64,000 nt of DNA. Source: DASSKA01 sp963839365 (GTDB lineage: Bacteria > Actinomycetota > Actinomycetes > Propionibacteriales > Nocardioidaceae). The notes under the pieces were generated by a model, which worked only from the letters and a program-made list of their open reading frames with translations, searched no databases and had not been told where the DNA came from. The position numbers and the translations under genes were made by a program. The stretch covers positions 434,001-498,000 of the forward strand of contig CAWIUT010000003.1 in the NCBI GenBank assembly GCA_963839365.1, given 5' to 3'. Positions within the stretch are counted from its first letter, which is position 1. Every line of letters begins with the position of its first letter. This document shows, piece by piece, positions 16,839 to 24,780 of this stretch.

Positions 16839-19628
16839 TTGAGCGCGCCTGGACCTGGCCTCACGACGGTCCAGGCCTCGGCCCCGGCGGCCGCGCAGGG
16901 ATGGCGCGCGACCCGTCGCCTCCTGCAGGGACCGTTCCGGGTCCTCGTGGGCGGGCAGTGCCTGGGCCAGGCCGGTGACGGTCTCGCCCAGGTCGCGTTC
17001 GCCCAGTTCGTGGTGTTCGAGGCCGGTCGCGGCGCCACCCCCGCGCGGATCGCCGCGTTGCTGGCCGTGACGCTGCTGCCCTTCAGTCTGGTCGGCCCGT
17101 TCGCCGGCGTCCTCATCGACCGATGGTCCCGGCGCCGGGTGCTCGTGGTGGTGTCGGTGGCGCGCGCCGGTCTGACGCTGGCGGCGGTGGCCACCGCGGT
17201 CGCCGGTTCCGAGGTCGGCGCGTTCGCCGGAGTGCTGTTGCTGCTGTCCGCGTCGCGGTTCGTGATGGCCGCGAAGGGGGCCTCGCTGCCGAGGACGGTG
17301 CCGCACCGCGACCTGGTGACCGCCAACGCGATCTCCTCCGTGGCCGGCCTGGCGGCGGTGTTCATCGGTGCGGTCAGCGGCACCGGCTTCGTCGGCTGGT
17401 CGGCGGAGGTCGGGTTCGTGGCGGCGAGCGCGTTGTACCTGGGTGCGGCGGCCACGTTCAGGCGACTGCCCGACGTGGGCGGCGGGTCGAAGCAGAAGCC
17501 GTTGCTCGCCCGGCTGCGGTCGGCGCTCGCCGACGTCGCGGAGGGGCTTCGCGCCGTGCGACGGCCCGAGATAGGCCGTCCGCTGGGCGCGGTGTGGCTG
17601 CACCGGCTGCTGCTGGGGGCCGGCTTCGTGCTCGTCGTCCTCGTGGCCGACTCCCGCTTCCACATGGAGATCTCCGGCTACGGGCTCGCGCTGGCTGCGA
17701 CCGGGGTGGCTGCGTTCGCCGGGTCGGCGGCGGCACCGGTGCTCGCACGCCGGTGGCCCCCGGTTGCGCTGCTCCCAGCCGCGTTCATCCCGCCGGCGGT
17801 GGCTGCCTACATCAGCGGGTTGGCCCCCGGCCTCGGCGTGCTGGTGGCCGGTCTGGCGGTGACCGCGTTGTCGTTCCAGGTCCTGAAGGTGCTCGTGGAT
17901 GCCCTGGTCGGCGGCGCGTCGCCCGACGCCGTGCGGGGCCGGGTCTTCTCGGTCTATGACGTGCTCTACAACGTCGCCTTCGTGGTGGCCGGCCTGGTCA
18001 TGGTCCCGCTGTGGGACCCGAGCCGGATCCGGCCGCTGCTGTGGTGGCTCGCCGCCGCGTTCGCGGGCGGCTGGCTGCTGTGCGCCCGGATGTGGCGGGT
18101 GTGGCCGTTTGCCCGCCACGCACCAGGCCCCCGCCCGAAGCGGCGGTGGCGGTGGCGGGCCGCCGCGCTGGCGTGCGGCGCGCTGCCCGTCGTGGCCTTC
18201 CCCGTGGCCGGCTGGTGGTGGGCGGCGTGGTTCTGCCTGGTCCCCGTGCTGCTGCTGCTTCGAGCCGCTCCGACCCCGCGCGAAGCCGGGGTGCGCGGCT
18301 GGTGGGCGGGATCCGGGTACCTGCTGGCGGCCGAGTACTGGCTTGCCCCCGTCGCGGGCCCTGCACTGCTGCTGGTGGTGCTCGGGCTGGGACTGCTGTG
18401 GCTCCCCTGGGGATGGGCGGCGCACCGCATGCTGACGGGTCGCCCCTCCGCCCGGACGTCGCTCCTCGCCACGGCCGTGCTCCCGGCGATCTGGGTCGCC
18501 GGCGAAGCAGTCCGCTCCTGGCAGGCGCTCGGCGGGCCGTGGCAGCTGCTCGGCGCGTCGCAGTGGAACCAACCGCTCACCTTGGCCTCTGCGGCACTAG
18601 GTGGCGTCTGGCTCACGGGCTTCCTGATCGGCATGACCAACGTCGCGCTCGTGGCCGCCGCGACCAACGGCCGGCGCGCCGTGGCGATGGGGCTGGCCGC
18701 GGTGGCGGTGCTTGCAGCGGCGGTCGGCCCGGTGTGGGCGGCGACCCGGCCTGCGCCGGCCGCTGCCGGCACCGTGCCGGTGGGGGTCGTCCAGGCGGGT
18801 GTGATGGACAAGCCCTCCGAGCGGTACGCCGTGCAGGCGCGGCTCACCGAGCGCCTGCGGGGCAGGCATCCCGTGCTGGTGGTCTGGGGCGAGAGCAGCC
18901 TCGGCCTCGACCTCGCCACCCACTCCCGGGCCAGGACGCGCCTGGCGGCGCTGTCCCGACGTCTCGACACCGACCTCCTGGTGAACGTGGACGCGCAGGC
19001 TCCCGACGGAAGCATCCGCAAGACATCAGTGCTGATCACGCCGCACGGGGTCGCCGGCCGCTACGTCAAGACGCGCCTCGTGCCGTTCGGGGAGTACATC
19101 CCCCTGCGCCCGCTGCTGGGCTGGGTCGCGCACGTGAGCAAAGCCGCGGCGCAGGACCGGACTCCAGGAGACGGGCCGGTGGTGCTCCGGGCCGACGGGC
19201 TGCCCTTCGGCCCCCTGGTCTGCTTCGAGTCCACCTTCCCGGACATGGCCAGGCACGAAGTGGCCCTGGGGGCGCGGTTGATCGTGTACCAGACCGCGAG
19301 CACCACCTTCCAAGGCACCTGGGCACAGCCGCAGCACGCCAGCCTGGCGGCAGTGCGCGCTGTCGAGACCGGCCGGCCGGTCGTCCAGGTCGCGCTGACC
19401 GGGACCAGCGCGGTGTTCGACGCGACGGGTCGGCTCCTGCTCTGGGTGCCGGCCGGGCAACGCCGCGCCGCGGTGGTCCGGATCCAGCCGACGGCAGGCT
19501 GGACGCCCTACGACGTGGCCGGCGACTGGGTCCTGGCCCTCGCCTTCGGGCTGGTCGGGTCCGCCGCGGTCGGCGCGTCCTTCGCGACCGCACACACCCA
19601 GCCGACCGAGGTCACCCGGCGGCGGTAG
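16839..19628 (+). CDS. MFS transporter fused to apolipoprotein N-acyltransferase (Lnt)
   Basis: A single 929-aa frame. Residues about 1-425 form an MFS transporter of the MFS_3 type (VGGQCLGQAGDGLAQVA, then LIDRWSRRRVLVV between helices 2 and 3). After a basic linker (PRPKRRWRWR, about 430), residues 435-929 are an Lnt: membrane helices, then a nitrilase-like domain with E in VVWGESSLG, K in RYVKTRLVPFGEYIPLR and C in VCFESTFPD, the expected catalytic triad. Lnt N-acylates lipoproteins at the outer face of the membrane. TTG at 16839 is the best start because nothing closer to the first helix is available, and it sits 3 bp after the upstream stop. An Lnt joined to a permease is unusual; mycobacterial Lnt is instead linked to Ppm1. 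Confidence 0.85.
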   Translation: MSAPGPGLTTVQASAPAAAQGWRATRRLLQGPFRVLVGGQCLGQAGDGLAQVAFAQFVVFEAGRGATPARIAALLAVTLLPFSLVGPFAGVLIDRWSRRRVLVVVSVARAGLTLAAVATAVAGSEVGAFAGVLLLLSASRFVMAAKGASLPRTVPHRDLVTANAISSVAGLAAVFIGAVSGTGFVGWSAEVGFVAASALYLGAAATFRRLPDVGGGSKQKPLLARLRSALADVAEGLRAVRRPEIGRPLGAVWLHRLLLGAGFVLVVLVADSRFHMEISGYGLALAATGVAAFAGSAAAPVLARRWPPVALLPAAFIPPAVAAYISGLAPGLGVLVAGLAVTALSFQVLKVLVDALVGGASPDAVRGRVFSVYDVLYNVAFVVAGLVMVPLWDPSRIRPLLWWLAAAFAGGWLLCARMWRVWPFARHAPGPRPKRRWRWRAAALACGALPVVAFPVAGWWWAAWFCLVPVLLLLRAAPTPREAGVRGWWAGSGYLLAAEYWLAPVAGPALLLVVLGLGLLWLPWGWAAHRMLTGRPSARTSLLATAVLPAIWVAGEAVRSWQALGGPWQLLGASQWNQPLTLASAALGGVWLTGFLIGMTNVALVAAATNGRRAVAMGLAAVAVLAAAVGPVWAATRPAPAAAGTVPVGVVQAGVMDKPSERYAVQARLTERLRGRHPVLVVWGESSLGLDLATHSRARTRLAALSRRLDTDLLVNVDAQAPDGSIRKTSVLITPHGVAGRYVKTRLVPFGEYIPLRPLLGWVAHVSKAAAQDRTPGDGPVVLRADGLPFGPLVCFESTFPDMARHEVALGARLIVYQTASTTFQGTWAQPQHASLAAVRAVETGRPVVQVALTGTSAVFDATGRLLLWVPAGQRRAAVVRIQPTAGWTPYDVAGDWVLALAFGLVGSAAVGASFATAHTQPTEVTRRR

Positions 19629-19652
19629 TCGGTCACGGCGGTAGTCGGTCAC
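19621..19652. repeat. 16-bp tandem duplication containing two stop codons
   Basis: GGCGGTAGTCGGTCAC occurs twice in a row. The first copy holds the TAG stop of the MFS-Lnt gene and the second holds the TGA (opposite strand) of ftsH, so the convergent genes are separated only by this duplication. Confidence 0.9.
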
Positions 19653-21658
19653 GGGGCCACCGTGCCGGTCGCCTCCCGTGGCGTCGCCTGGGCCGGGACC
19701 TGTGGGCCGAGCCCGGCGGCGGCGTAGGCATCCTGCTCGTTGAGGGTCTCCTCGGCCAGCAGCCGCTGGGCCAGCCGCTCGAGGTTGTCGCGATGCTCAC
19801 CGAGGATCCGCAGCGCGTCGGTGTAGCACTCGTCGATGATGCGGCGGACCTCCTCGTCCACGAGCTCCCGGGTCGCGGGGCTCGGGCCGGTCGCGTCGAA
19901 CGGGCTCTGCTCCTGCCCGGCGGGCGGGAGCACGGCGACGGGGCCGATCCGCTCCGACATCCCCCAGCGGCCGACCATCTGCCTGGCCAGCGCGGTGACG
20001 TTGTCCAGGTCGGACTCCCCACCGGTCGACACGTCGCCGTAGACGAGCTCCTCGGTGGCCCGGCCGCCGAGCGCGCCGATGATCCGGCCCCGCAGGTAGG
20101 AGCCGGAGTACCCGTGCTTCTCGATCTCCGGGGACTGGAAGGTGACCCCCAGGCTGCGTCCCCGTGGGATGATCGAGACCTTGCGCACCCGGTCCGCGCC
20201 GGGGGTGATCATGCCGAGCAGCGCGTGCCCGGACTCGTGGTAGGCGGTGCGCTCCTTCTCCTCCGGACTGAGCATCAGGTGCCGCGCGGTGCCCAGCACC
20301 AGCCGCTCCAACGCATCCGTGAAGTCGTTCATGCCCACCTTGTCGTGCCGACGTCGGGCGGCCAGCAGCGCCGCCTCGTTGGCCAGTGTCTTCAGGTCGG
20401 CGCCGACCATTCCTGGCGTGGCCGAGGCCAGCGCAGTGAGGTCGACGTCGTCGGCCAGCGGCACCTGTCGCGTGTGCACCGCGAGGATCTGCGCGCGGCC
20501 GGCCTGGTCCGGCGGGTTCACCACCACCCGGCGGTCGAACCGGCCTGCGCGCAGCAGCGCCGGGTCGAGGATCTCCGGCCGGTTCGTGGCGGCAAGCACC
20601 ACGACCCCCTCGTTGCCGGTGAACCCGTCCATCTCGGTGAGAATCTGGTTGAGGGTCTGCTCCCGCTCGTCGTGGCCGCTCAGCGTGACGCCCCCGCCAC
20701 GGGCCCGGCCCACGGCGTCCAGCTCGTCGATGAAGATGATGGAGGGGGCCGCCTTCTTGGCCTGGTCGAAGAGGTCCCGCACGCGGCTGGCACCCACCCC
20801 CACGATCATTTCGATGAACTCCGAGGCCGAGAGGTGGAGGAAGGGCACGTTGGCCTCGCCGGCGACGGCCCGGGCCAGCAGGGTCTTCCCGGTGCCCGGT
20901 GCCCCGGTGAGCAGGACACCCTTGGGGATGGACGCGCCGAGCCGCCGGTACCTCTCCGGGTTCCGGAGGAAGTCCACGACCTCCATCACCTCCGAGCGCA
21001 CCTCGTCGATGCCGGCCACGTCGGCGAACGTGGTCCGGGGCCCCGCCTCGGGGGCGTAGAGCCGGGCCCGGGACCGACCGAGCAGGCTGAGCCCACCGGC
21101 GCCCGACATCGACGCGGCGCGACGCAGGAACCACACCAGCAGCCCGATCAGGAGCAGCGTGGGACCGAACCCGACCAAGACGGTCACCCACAACGAGCTG
21201 CCCTGCTGCGGCTGGGCGTTGACGGTGACGCCCTTGGCCAGCAGCTGCGAGACGAGCTTGTCGTTGGCGAAGGTGGGTCGCTGGGTGGTGAAGGAGGTGA
21301 CCCGGGTGGGCTGCTTCGCGCCCGGCGGATAGCCGACCGGACTGGCGAACGTGCCGGTGATCTGGTCGTTGGTCGACGTGATGGCCTTGACGTTGTCGGC
21401 ACGCACCTGGGCGTAGAAGAAGCTGTAGGAGACATCCGTGGCCTTCGGCCCGCTGGTGAGCTGGGAGCCGATGATCCAGTTGAGCGCGAGCAGGACGGCC
21501 AGGAGCAGCCAGATCCACCCCGGCAACCGACGGCGGCCACCGCTGCCCGGGGTTGGCGCCGGCTGGCCTTCGACCCGCCAGGGGTGCTCGCGTGACGCTG
21601 GCTGGCGTCCCCGGCTGTCCCGGTCCTGCGACGCCAGCCAGGCCGGGCTGGTGACCAT
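19649..21658 (-). CDS. ftsH: ATP-dependent zinc metalloprotease FtsH
   Basis: A 669-aa membrane AAA+ protease that degrades membrane and misfolded proteins. After a 45-residue polar N-terminus come membrane helix 1 (LPGWIWLLLAVLLALNWI), a periplasmic domain, helix 2 (about residues 155-178), then the AAA module with Walker A GAPGTGKT and Walker B IIFIDELDAVG, and the zinc site YHESGHALLG. The ATG at 21658 has AGGAGGGG upstream. All catalytic residues look intact. Actinobacteria often carry more than one FtsH, and the neighbourhood suggests a stress copy. It is monocistronic. Confidence 0.96.
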   Translation of the reverse strand: MVTSPAWLASQDRDSRGRQPASREHPWRVEGQPAPTPGSGGRRRLPGWIWLLLAVLLALNWIIGSQLTSGPKATDVSYSFFYAQVRADNVKAITSTNDQITGTFASPVGYPPGAKQPTRVTSFTTQRPTFANDKLVSQLLAKGVTVNAQPQQGSSLWVTVLVGFGPTLLLIGLLVWFLRRAASMSGAGGLSLLGRSRARLYAPEAGPRTTFADVAGIDEVRSEVMEVVDFLRNPERYRRLGASIPKGVLLTGAPGTGKTLLARAVAGEANVPFLHLSASEFIEMIVGVGASRVRDLFDQAKKAAPSIIFIDELDAVGRARGGGVTLSGHDEREQTLNQILTEMDGFTGNEGVVVLAATNRPEILDPALLRAGRFDRRVVVNPPDQAGRAQILAVHTRQVPLADDVDLTALASATPGMVGADLKTLANEAALLAARRRHDKVGMNDFTDALERLVLGTARHLMLSPEEKERTAYHESGHALLGMITPGADRVRKVSIIPRGRSLGVTFQSPEIEKHGYSGSYLRGRIIGALGGRATEELVYGDVSTGGESDLDNVTALARQMVGRWGMSERIGPVAVLPPAGQEQSPFDATGPSPATRELVDEEVRRIIDECYTDALRILGEHRDNLERLAQRLLAEETLNEQDAYAAAGLGPQVPAQATPREATGTVAP

Positions 21659-21723
21659 CGCCCCTCCTGACGTCCTTGCCCTTCAGGCTCGGGCGGTGGG
21701 GACGGGTCAGCCAGGGTAGAAGG

Positions 21724-22461
21724 TCACGCGGAGGTCAGGAAGCGGCGCGCACAGGCCGGACGTGCAGGATCTGGGTGGCCTGGTCCGCGCAGGCGAGCAC
21801 GTCGTCCCGGACGAACACGGACTCGGTTCTGGTTGGGCGGGTAGATCTGCAGCCCCTTGGCGGGGGTCTGACCGCACTTCTCCTGGGGGTAGTTCTGCGC
21901 GTCGGTGATCTGCAAGGTGGCCTGTGCACTCTGCCCGGGCGCCAGGGAGACGGTCCCCCCCTGGCCGGTGCGGTCGGCGGGCGCGCCGATCGGGGCGCCG
22001 TTGCGGTGCTGCACCAGGGAGACGCCCGGGAACCCGGTCAGCGTGCAGGTGTCCTGACCGGCGTTGGTGAACACCAGGCGCTGATAGGTGCTTCCGGCGG
22101 CGGCGCCCTTCGACTTCAACGCGACGTCGAGCTGCGCCGTCGGGCAGGGCTGCGACCCGGTCGCGGCAGCCTGCGTGGTGGACGGCGCGGACGGGCTGCG
22201 CGTGGGCTGCGCGGGCGCGGTCGACGTGCGGGGACTGGCCGGGGTCGAGGGCGCACCGGCGCCCTGGGACTGCTGCCCACTGGACGGCTTCGGAGTGTGG
22301 GAGGCGCTTGGCGTGGTGCCGGTGCAGGCCGAGGCGAGCAGGGCAACGGCGACCAGCGGCAGGGCGTACCGGACCCGGGGCCGGCTGCTGGGCCGGATAC
22401 TGGGCCGGATACTGGGCCGACTGCTGGGCCGGTTGCTGGGCCGGTTGCTGGGCTGGGACAC
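21724..22461 (-). CDS. DUF4232 lipoprotein with C-terminal frameshift
   Basis: A secreted lipoprotein: signal sequence LPLVAVALLASAC with lipobox cysteine, a Ser/Thr/Pro/Gln linker, then a DUF4232 domain (CPTAQLDVALKSKG, CTLTGFPGVSLV, APGQSAQATLQI). GTG at 22461 follows GGAGGTGG. Near 21828 one extra base shifts the frame. The frame as read ends in an arginine-rich tail at 21724, whereas the other frame gives the expected ending TESVFVRDDVLACADQATQ and stops at 21735. Either the natural gene is slightly damaged or this is a sequencing error. The N-terminal n-region carries a 6 x 12-bp repeat (RPSN/RPSI units). Function of DUF4232 is unknown. Confidence 0.8.
   Translation of the reverse strand: MSQPSNRPSNRPSSRPSIRPSIRPSSRPRVRYALPLVAVALLASACTGTTPSASHTPKPSSGQQSQGAGAPSTPASPRTSTAPAQPTRSPSAPSTTQAAATGSQPCPTAQLDVALKSKGAAAGSTYQRLVFTNAGQDTCTLTGFPGVSLVQHRNGAPIGAPADRTGQGGTVSLAPGQSAQATLQITDAQNYPQEKCGQTPAKGLQIYPPNQNRVRVRPGRRARLRGPGHPDPARPACARRFLTSA
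22381..22452. repeat. 6 x 12-bp tandem repeat in DUF4232 gene
   Basis: Six imperfect copies of CCGGNTRCTGGG encode repeated Arg-Pro-Ser-(Asn/Ser/Ile) in the signal-peptide n-region. Confidence 0.9.
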
Positions 22462-22585
22462 GGCCACCTCCAGGGTGCGAGAAGGACCCGCCGGCGATCG
22501 GCCGCGCGAGGTACGGTAGGTCGGAATCGCCCGGCCTGGCCGCCTTGCGACTTTACCTGCGCCCCCGTCGTCGGCGTGGCGGATT

Positions 22586-22625
22586 TTGCATTTCTGCAAC
22601 ATAAGCCACATCAGCCACATAGCCT
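22586..22625. promoter_or_regulatory. AT-richer operator-like repeats upstream of GH25 lysozyme
   Basis: A palindrome TTGCA-TTTC-TGCAA (22586-22599) is followed by three 9-bp direct repeats ACATAAGCC, ACATCAGCC and ACATAGCCT (22599-22625). The GC content drops sharply compared with the surroundings. It lies between the divergent DUF4232 and GH25 genes and looks like a binding site for a direct-repeat reader. Confidence 0.45.
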
Positions 22626-22678
22626 ACGCATACCGGATCCGCGCCCGGGTCCGGTCCGTCCGCAATTCGGAGGCCCTC

Positions 22679-24676
22679 GTGCGTAGGTCGACCATGCCCG
22701 GTGCCCGGGCTGCCAGAAGAGCCCTCGTCGCTGCCGTGGCAGCGTTCGGGCTCCTCACCGGAGCCGCCTGGGCCGCTCTGGCCGACACCGGGGTGGATGT
22801 CTCCAGCCACCAGCACAACCACGCGCTGAACTGGACGAAGGCCAAGGCGGACGGGGTGACCTTCGCCTACATCAAGGCCACCGAGGGCAGCTCCTACACC
22901 AACCCGTGGTTCGCCGGTGACTGGTCGACGACCGGCCAGCTGGGCATCTACCACGGCGCCTACCACTTCGCCCGACCCAGCATCGGCTCCGCGGCCAACC
23001 AGGCCAGGTACTTCGTGAAAGTGGCCGGGCTGCAGCAGAGCACCGGGGTGCTTCCCCCGGTGCTGGACCTGGAGGTCACCGGCGGGCTGAAGGTCAGGGC
23101 GCTGCGCACCTGGGTCGCCACCTGGCTCCAAACGGTCCAACAGCTCACCGGCCGGGACCCGATGATCTACGTCTCGCCGTACTTCTGGAAGACCTACCTC
23201 GGCAACAGCACCGCGTTCCACGCCTACCCGCTGTGGGTGGCCAACTACGGGGTGAGCATGCCGCAGGTCCCCGGCGGCTGGCCGACCTGGACCTTCTGGC
23301 AGAGCACGAGCAGCGGCTCGATCAACGGCATCTCCGGCCGGGTGGACATCGACCAGTTCAACGGCGACCCGACCCACCTGGCGCTGATGGCGAACATCAA
23401 GGACGGGTCCGCCCCGCCGGACACCACCGGCACCACCTCGCCGGCGCCCTCGCCGACCCCCCGGGCCACCACGCTCAGCGCCACCACCAGCAGCTCCGCG
23501 GTGTACCAGGGCACGCCCGTGACCGTCTCCGGCGCGCTGCGCACCACGACCGGTGGCGTTGCGGGCAGGCGGGTGTCGCTGTGGCAGGAGACCGACAGCA
23601 CGAGCGGCTACCAGCAGGTGGCCACCGCCACCACCGACTCCTCCGGCGCCTACTCGTTCTCGGTCACCCCGACGGCGACCGCGTCGTACGTCGTGAAGTG
23701 GGCCGGGAGCTCCGGCTACGCCGCGGCGAGCTCACCTGCGCTGACCGTGACCCTGCAGCAGGCGACCGCCAGCACCCTCAGCCTGGCGTCCTCGCGGCTG
23801 CTGCTCTACCCGAACCAGAGCTCGGTGCTCTCCGGACAGCTGCGGACGGCGACGGCGCCGCTTGCGGGCAAGACCGTCTACCTGTGGCGCCAGCGCGTCG
23901 GTGCCGCCCGCTGGCGGCACGCCGGCAGGACCAGGACCAGCTCCACCGGCGCCTTCTCCTTCCAGGTCCGGCCGACCGCCAGCTCCACCTACGTCGTCAA
24001 GTGGCGCGGCGGCACCGCGTACACCTCGGCGGCCTCGACCCCGGTGCGGGTGAACTACCAGTCGACGATCCCGACGACCGTGAGCTTCGGGCTGAGCCGG
24101 GCCCGCGCGTACGCCGGCCAGCGGGTGCAGCTGACCGGCACCCTGGACTCGGTCACCGGCAAGGTGGCCGGGCAGAGCGTCGAGGTCTACCGTCAGCCTG
24201 ACGGCGAGGGCACCCCGAGCCTGGCCGCCACCCTCACCACCGACAAGACCGGCGGGTTCTCGCTCGGGGTGGGGGCCACGGCCACCACCACCTACACCGT
24301 CCGGTTCCCCGGCACCGACCTCTACGAGGCCGCCGACGCCAGCCCCTCGACGATGACCCTCCTGCTGCCGCAACGGACCGCGCTGGACATCCGCTCGGGG
24401 CGCACCAACCTCCGAGTCGGCCGGCAGACCACCCTCCGCGGCCACCTCCAGACCTCCACCGGGGCCGGGGTGGCGCACCGCCGGGTGAAGATCTTCCGGC
24501 GCGTCTTCGGCAGCCCGACCTGGCACCGGGTGGCCGTGACCCGCACGACCGGCCCCCGCGGCTACTGGGAGATCACCGTGCACCCCCACAAGGGCAGCGT
24601 CTTCCGCGCGGAGTACGGCGGCGCCATGCGCTTCTCGGCGTCCCGGTCCGGCCGGCTGCGCGTCCACGTGCGGTAG
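22679..24676 (+). CDS. Secreted GH25 lysozyme with four Ig-like repeats
   Basis: A 665-aa secreted peptidoglycan hydrolase. A signal peptide (RRALVAAVAAFGLLTGAAWA) precedes a glycoside hydrolase 25 domain (about residues 38-245) beginning DTGVDVSSHQ with catalytic acids in PVLDLEV and the WQSTSSG..DIDQFNG end block. Four repeats of about 95 aa follow (starts near residues 263, 358, 463 and 560), each with a tyrosine/valine beta-sandwich pattern such as STYVVKWRGG, probably for wall binding. GTG at 22679 is chosen because GGAGG sits 5 bp upstream; ATG at 22694 is an alternative. It likely acts in wall turnover or attack on other bacteria. Confidence 0.92.
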   Translation: MRRSTMPGARAARRALVAAVAAFGLLTGAAWAALADTGVDVSSHQHNHALNWTKAKADGVTFAYIKATEGSSYTNPWFAGDWSTTGQLGIYHGAYHFARPSIGSAANQARYFVKVAGLQQSTGVLPPVLDLEVTGGLKVRALRTWVATWLQTVQQLTGRDPMIYVSPYFWKTYLGNSTAFHAYPLWVANYGVSMPQVPGGWPTWTFWQSTSSGSINGISGRVDIDQFNGDPTHLALMANIKDGSAPPDTTGTTSPAPSPTPRATTLSATTSSSAVYQGTPVTVSGALRTTTGGVAGRRVSLWQETDSTSGYQQVATATTDSSGAYSFSVTPTATASYVVKWAGSSGYAAASSPALTVTLQQATASTLSLASSRLLLYPNQSSVLSGQLRTATAPLAGKTVYLWRQRVGAARWRHAGRTRTSSTGAFSFQVRPTASSTYVVKWRGGTAYTSAASTPVRVNYQSTIPTTVSFGLSRARAYAGQRVQLTGTLDSVTGKVAGQSVEVYRQPDGEGTPSLAATLTTDKTGGFSLGVGATATTTYTVRFPGTDLYEAADASPSTMTLLLPQRTALDIRSGRTNLRVGRQTTLRGHLQTSTGAGVAHRRVKIFRRVFGSPTWHRVAVTRTTGPRGYWEITVHPHKGSVFRAEYGGAMRFSASRSGRLRVHVR

Positions 24677-24780
24677 CCGTCACCCGTCCGCCGACGGGGC
24701 ATGCACCGACCCGCGCGCGGCTGCGCTCACGGGTGCACGTGCGGAGCCATCGATCTCCCGACCGCTAGGCTCGTCATACT

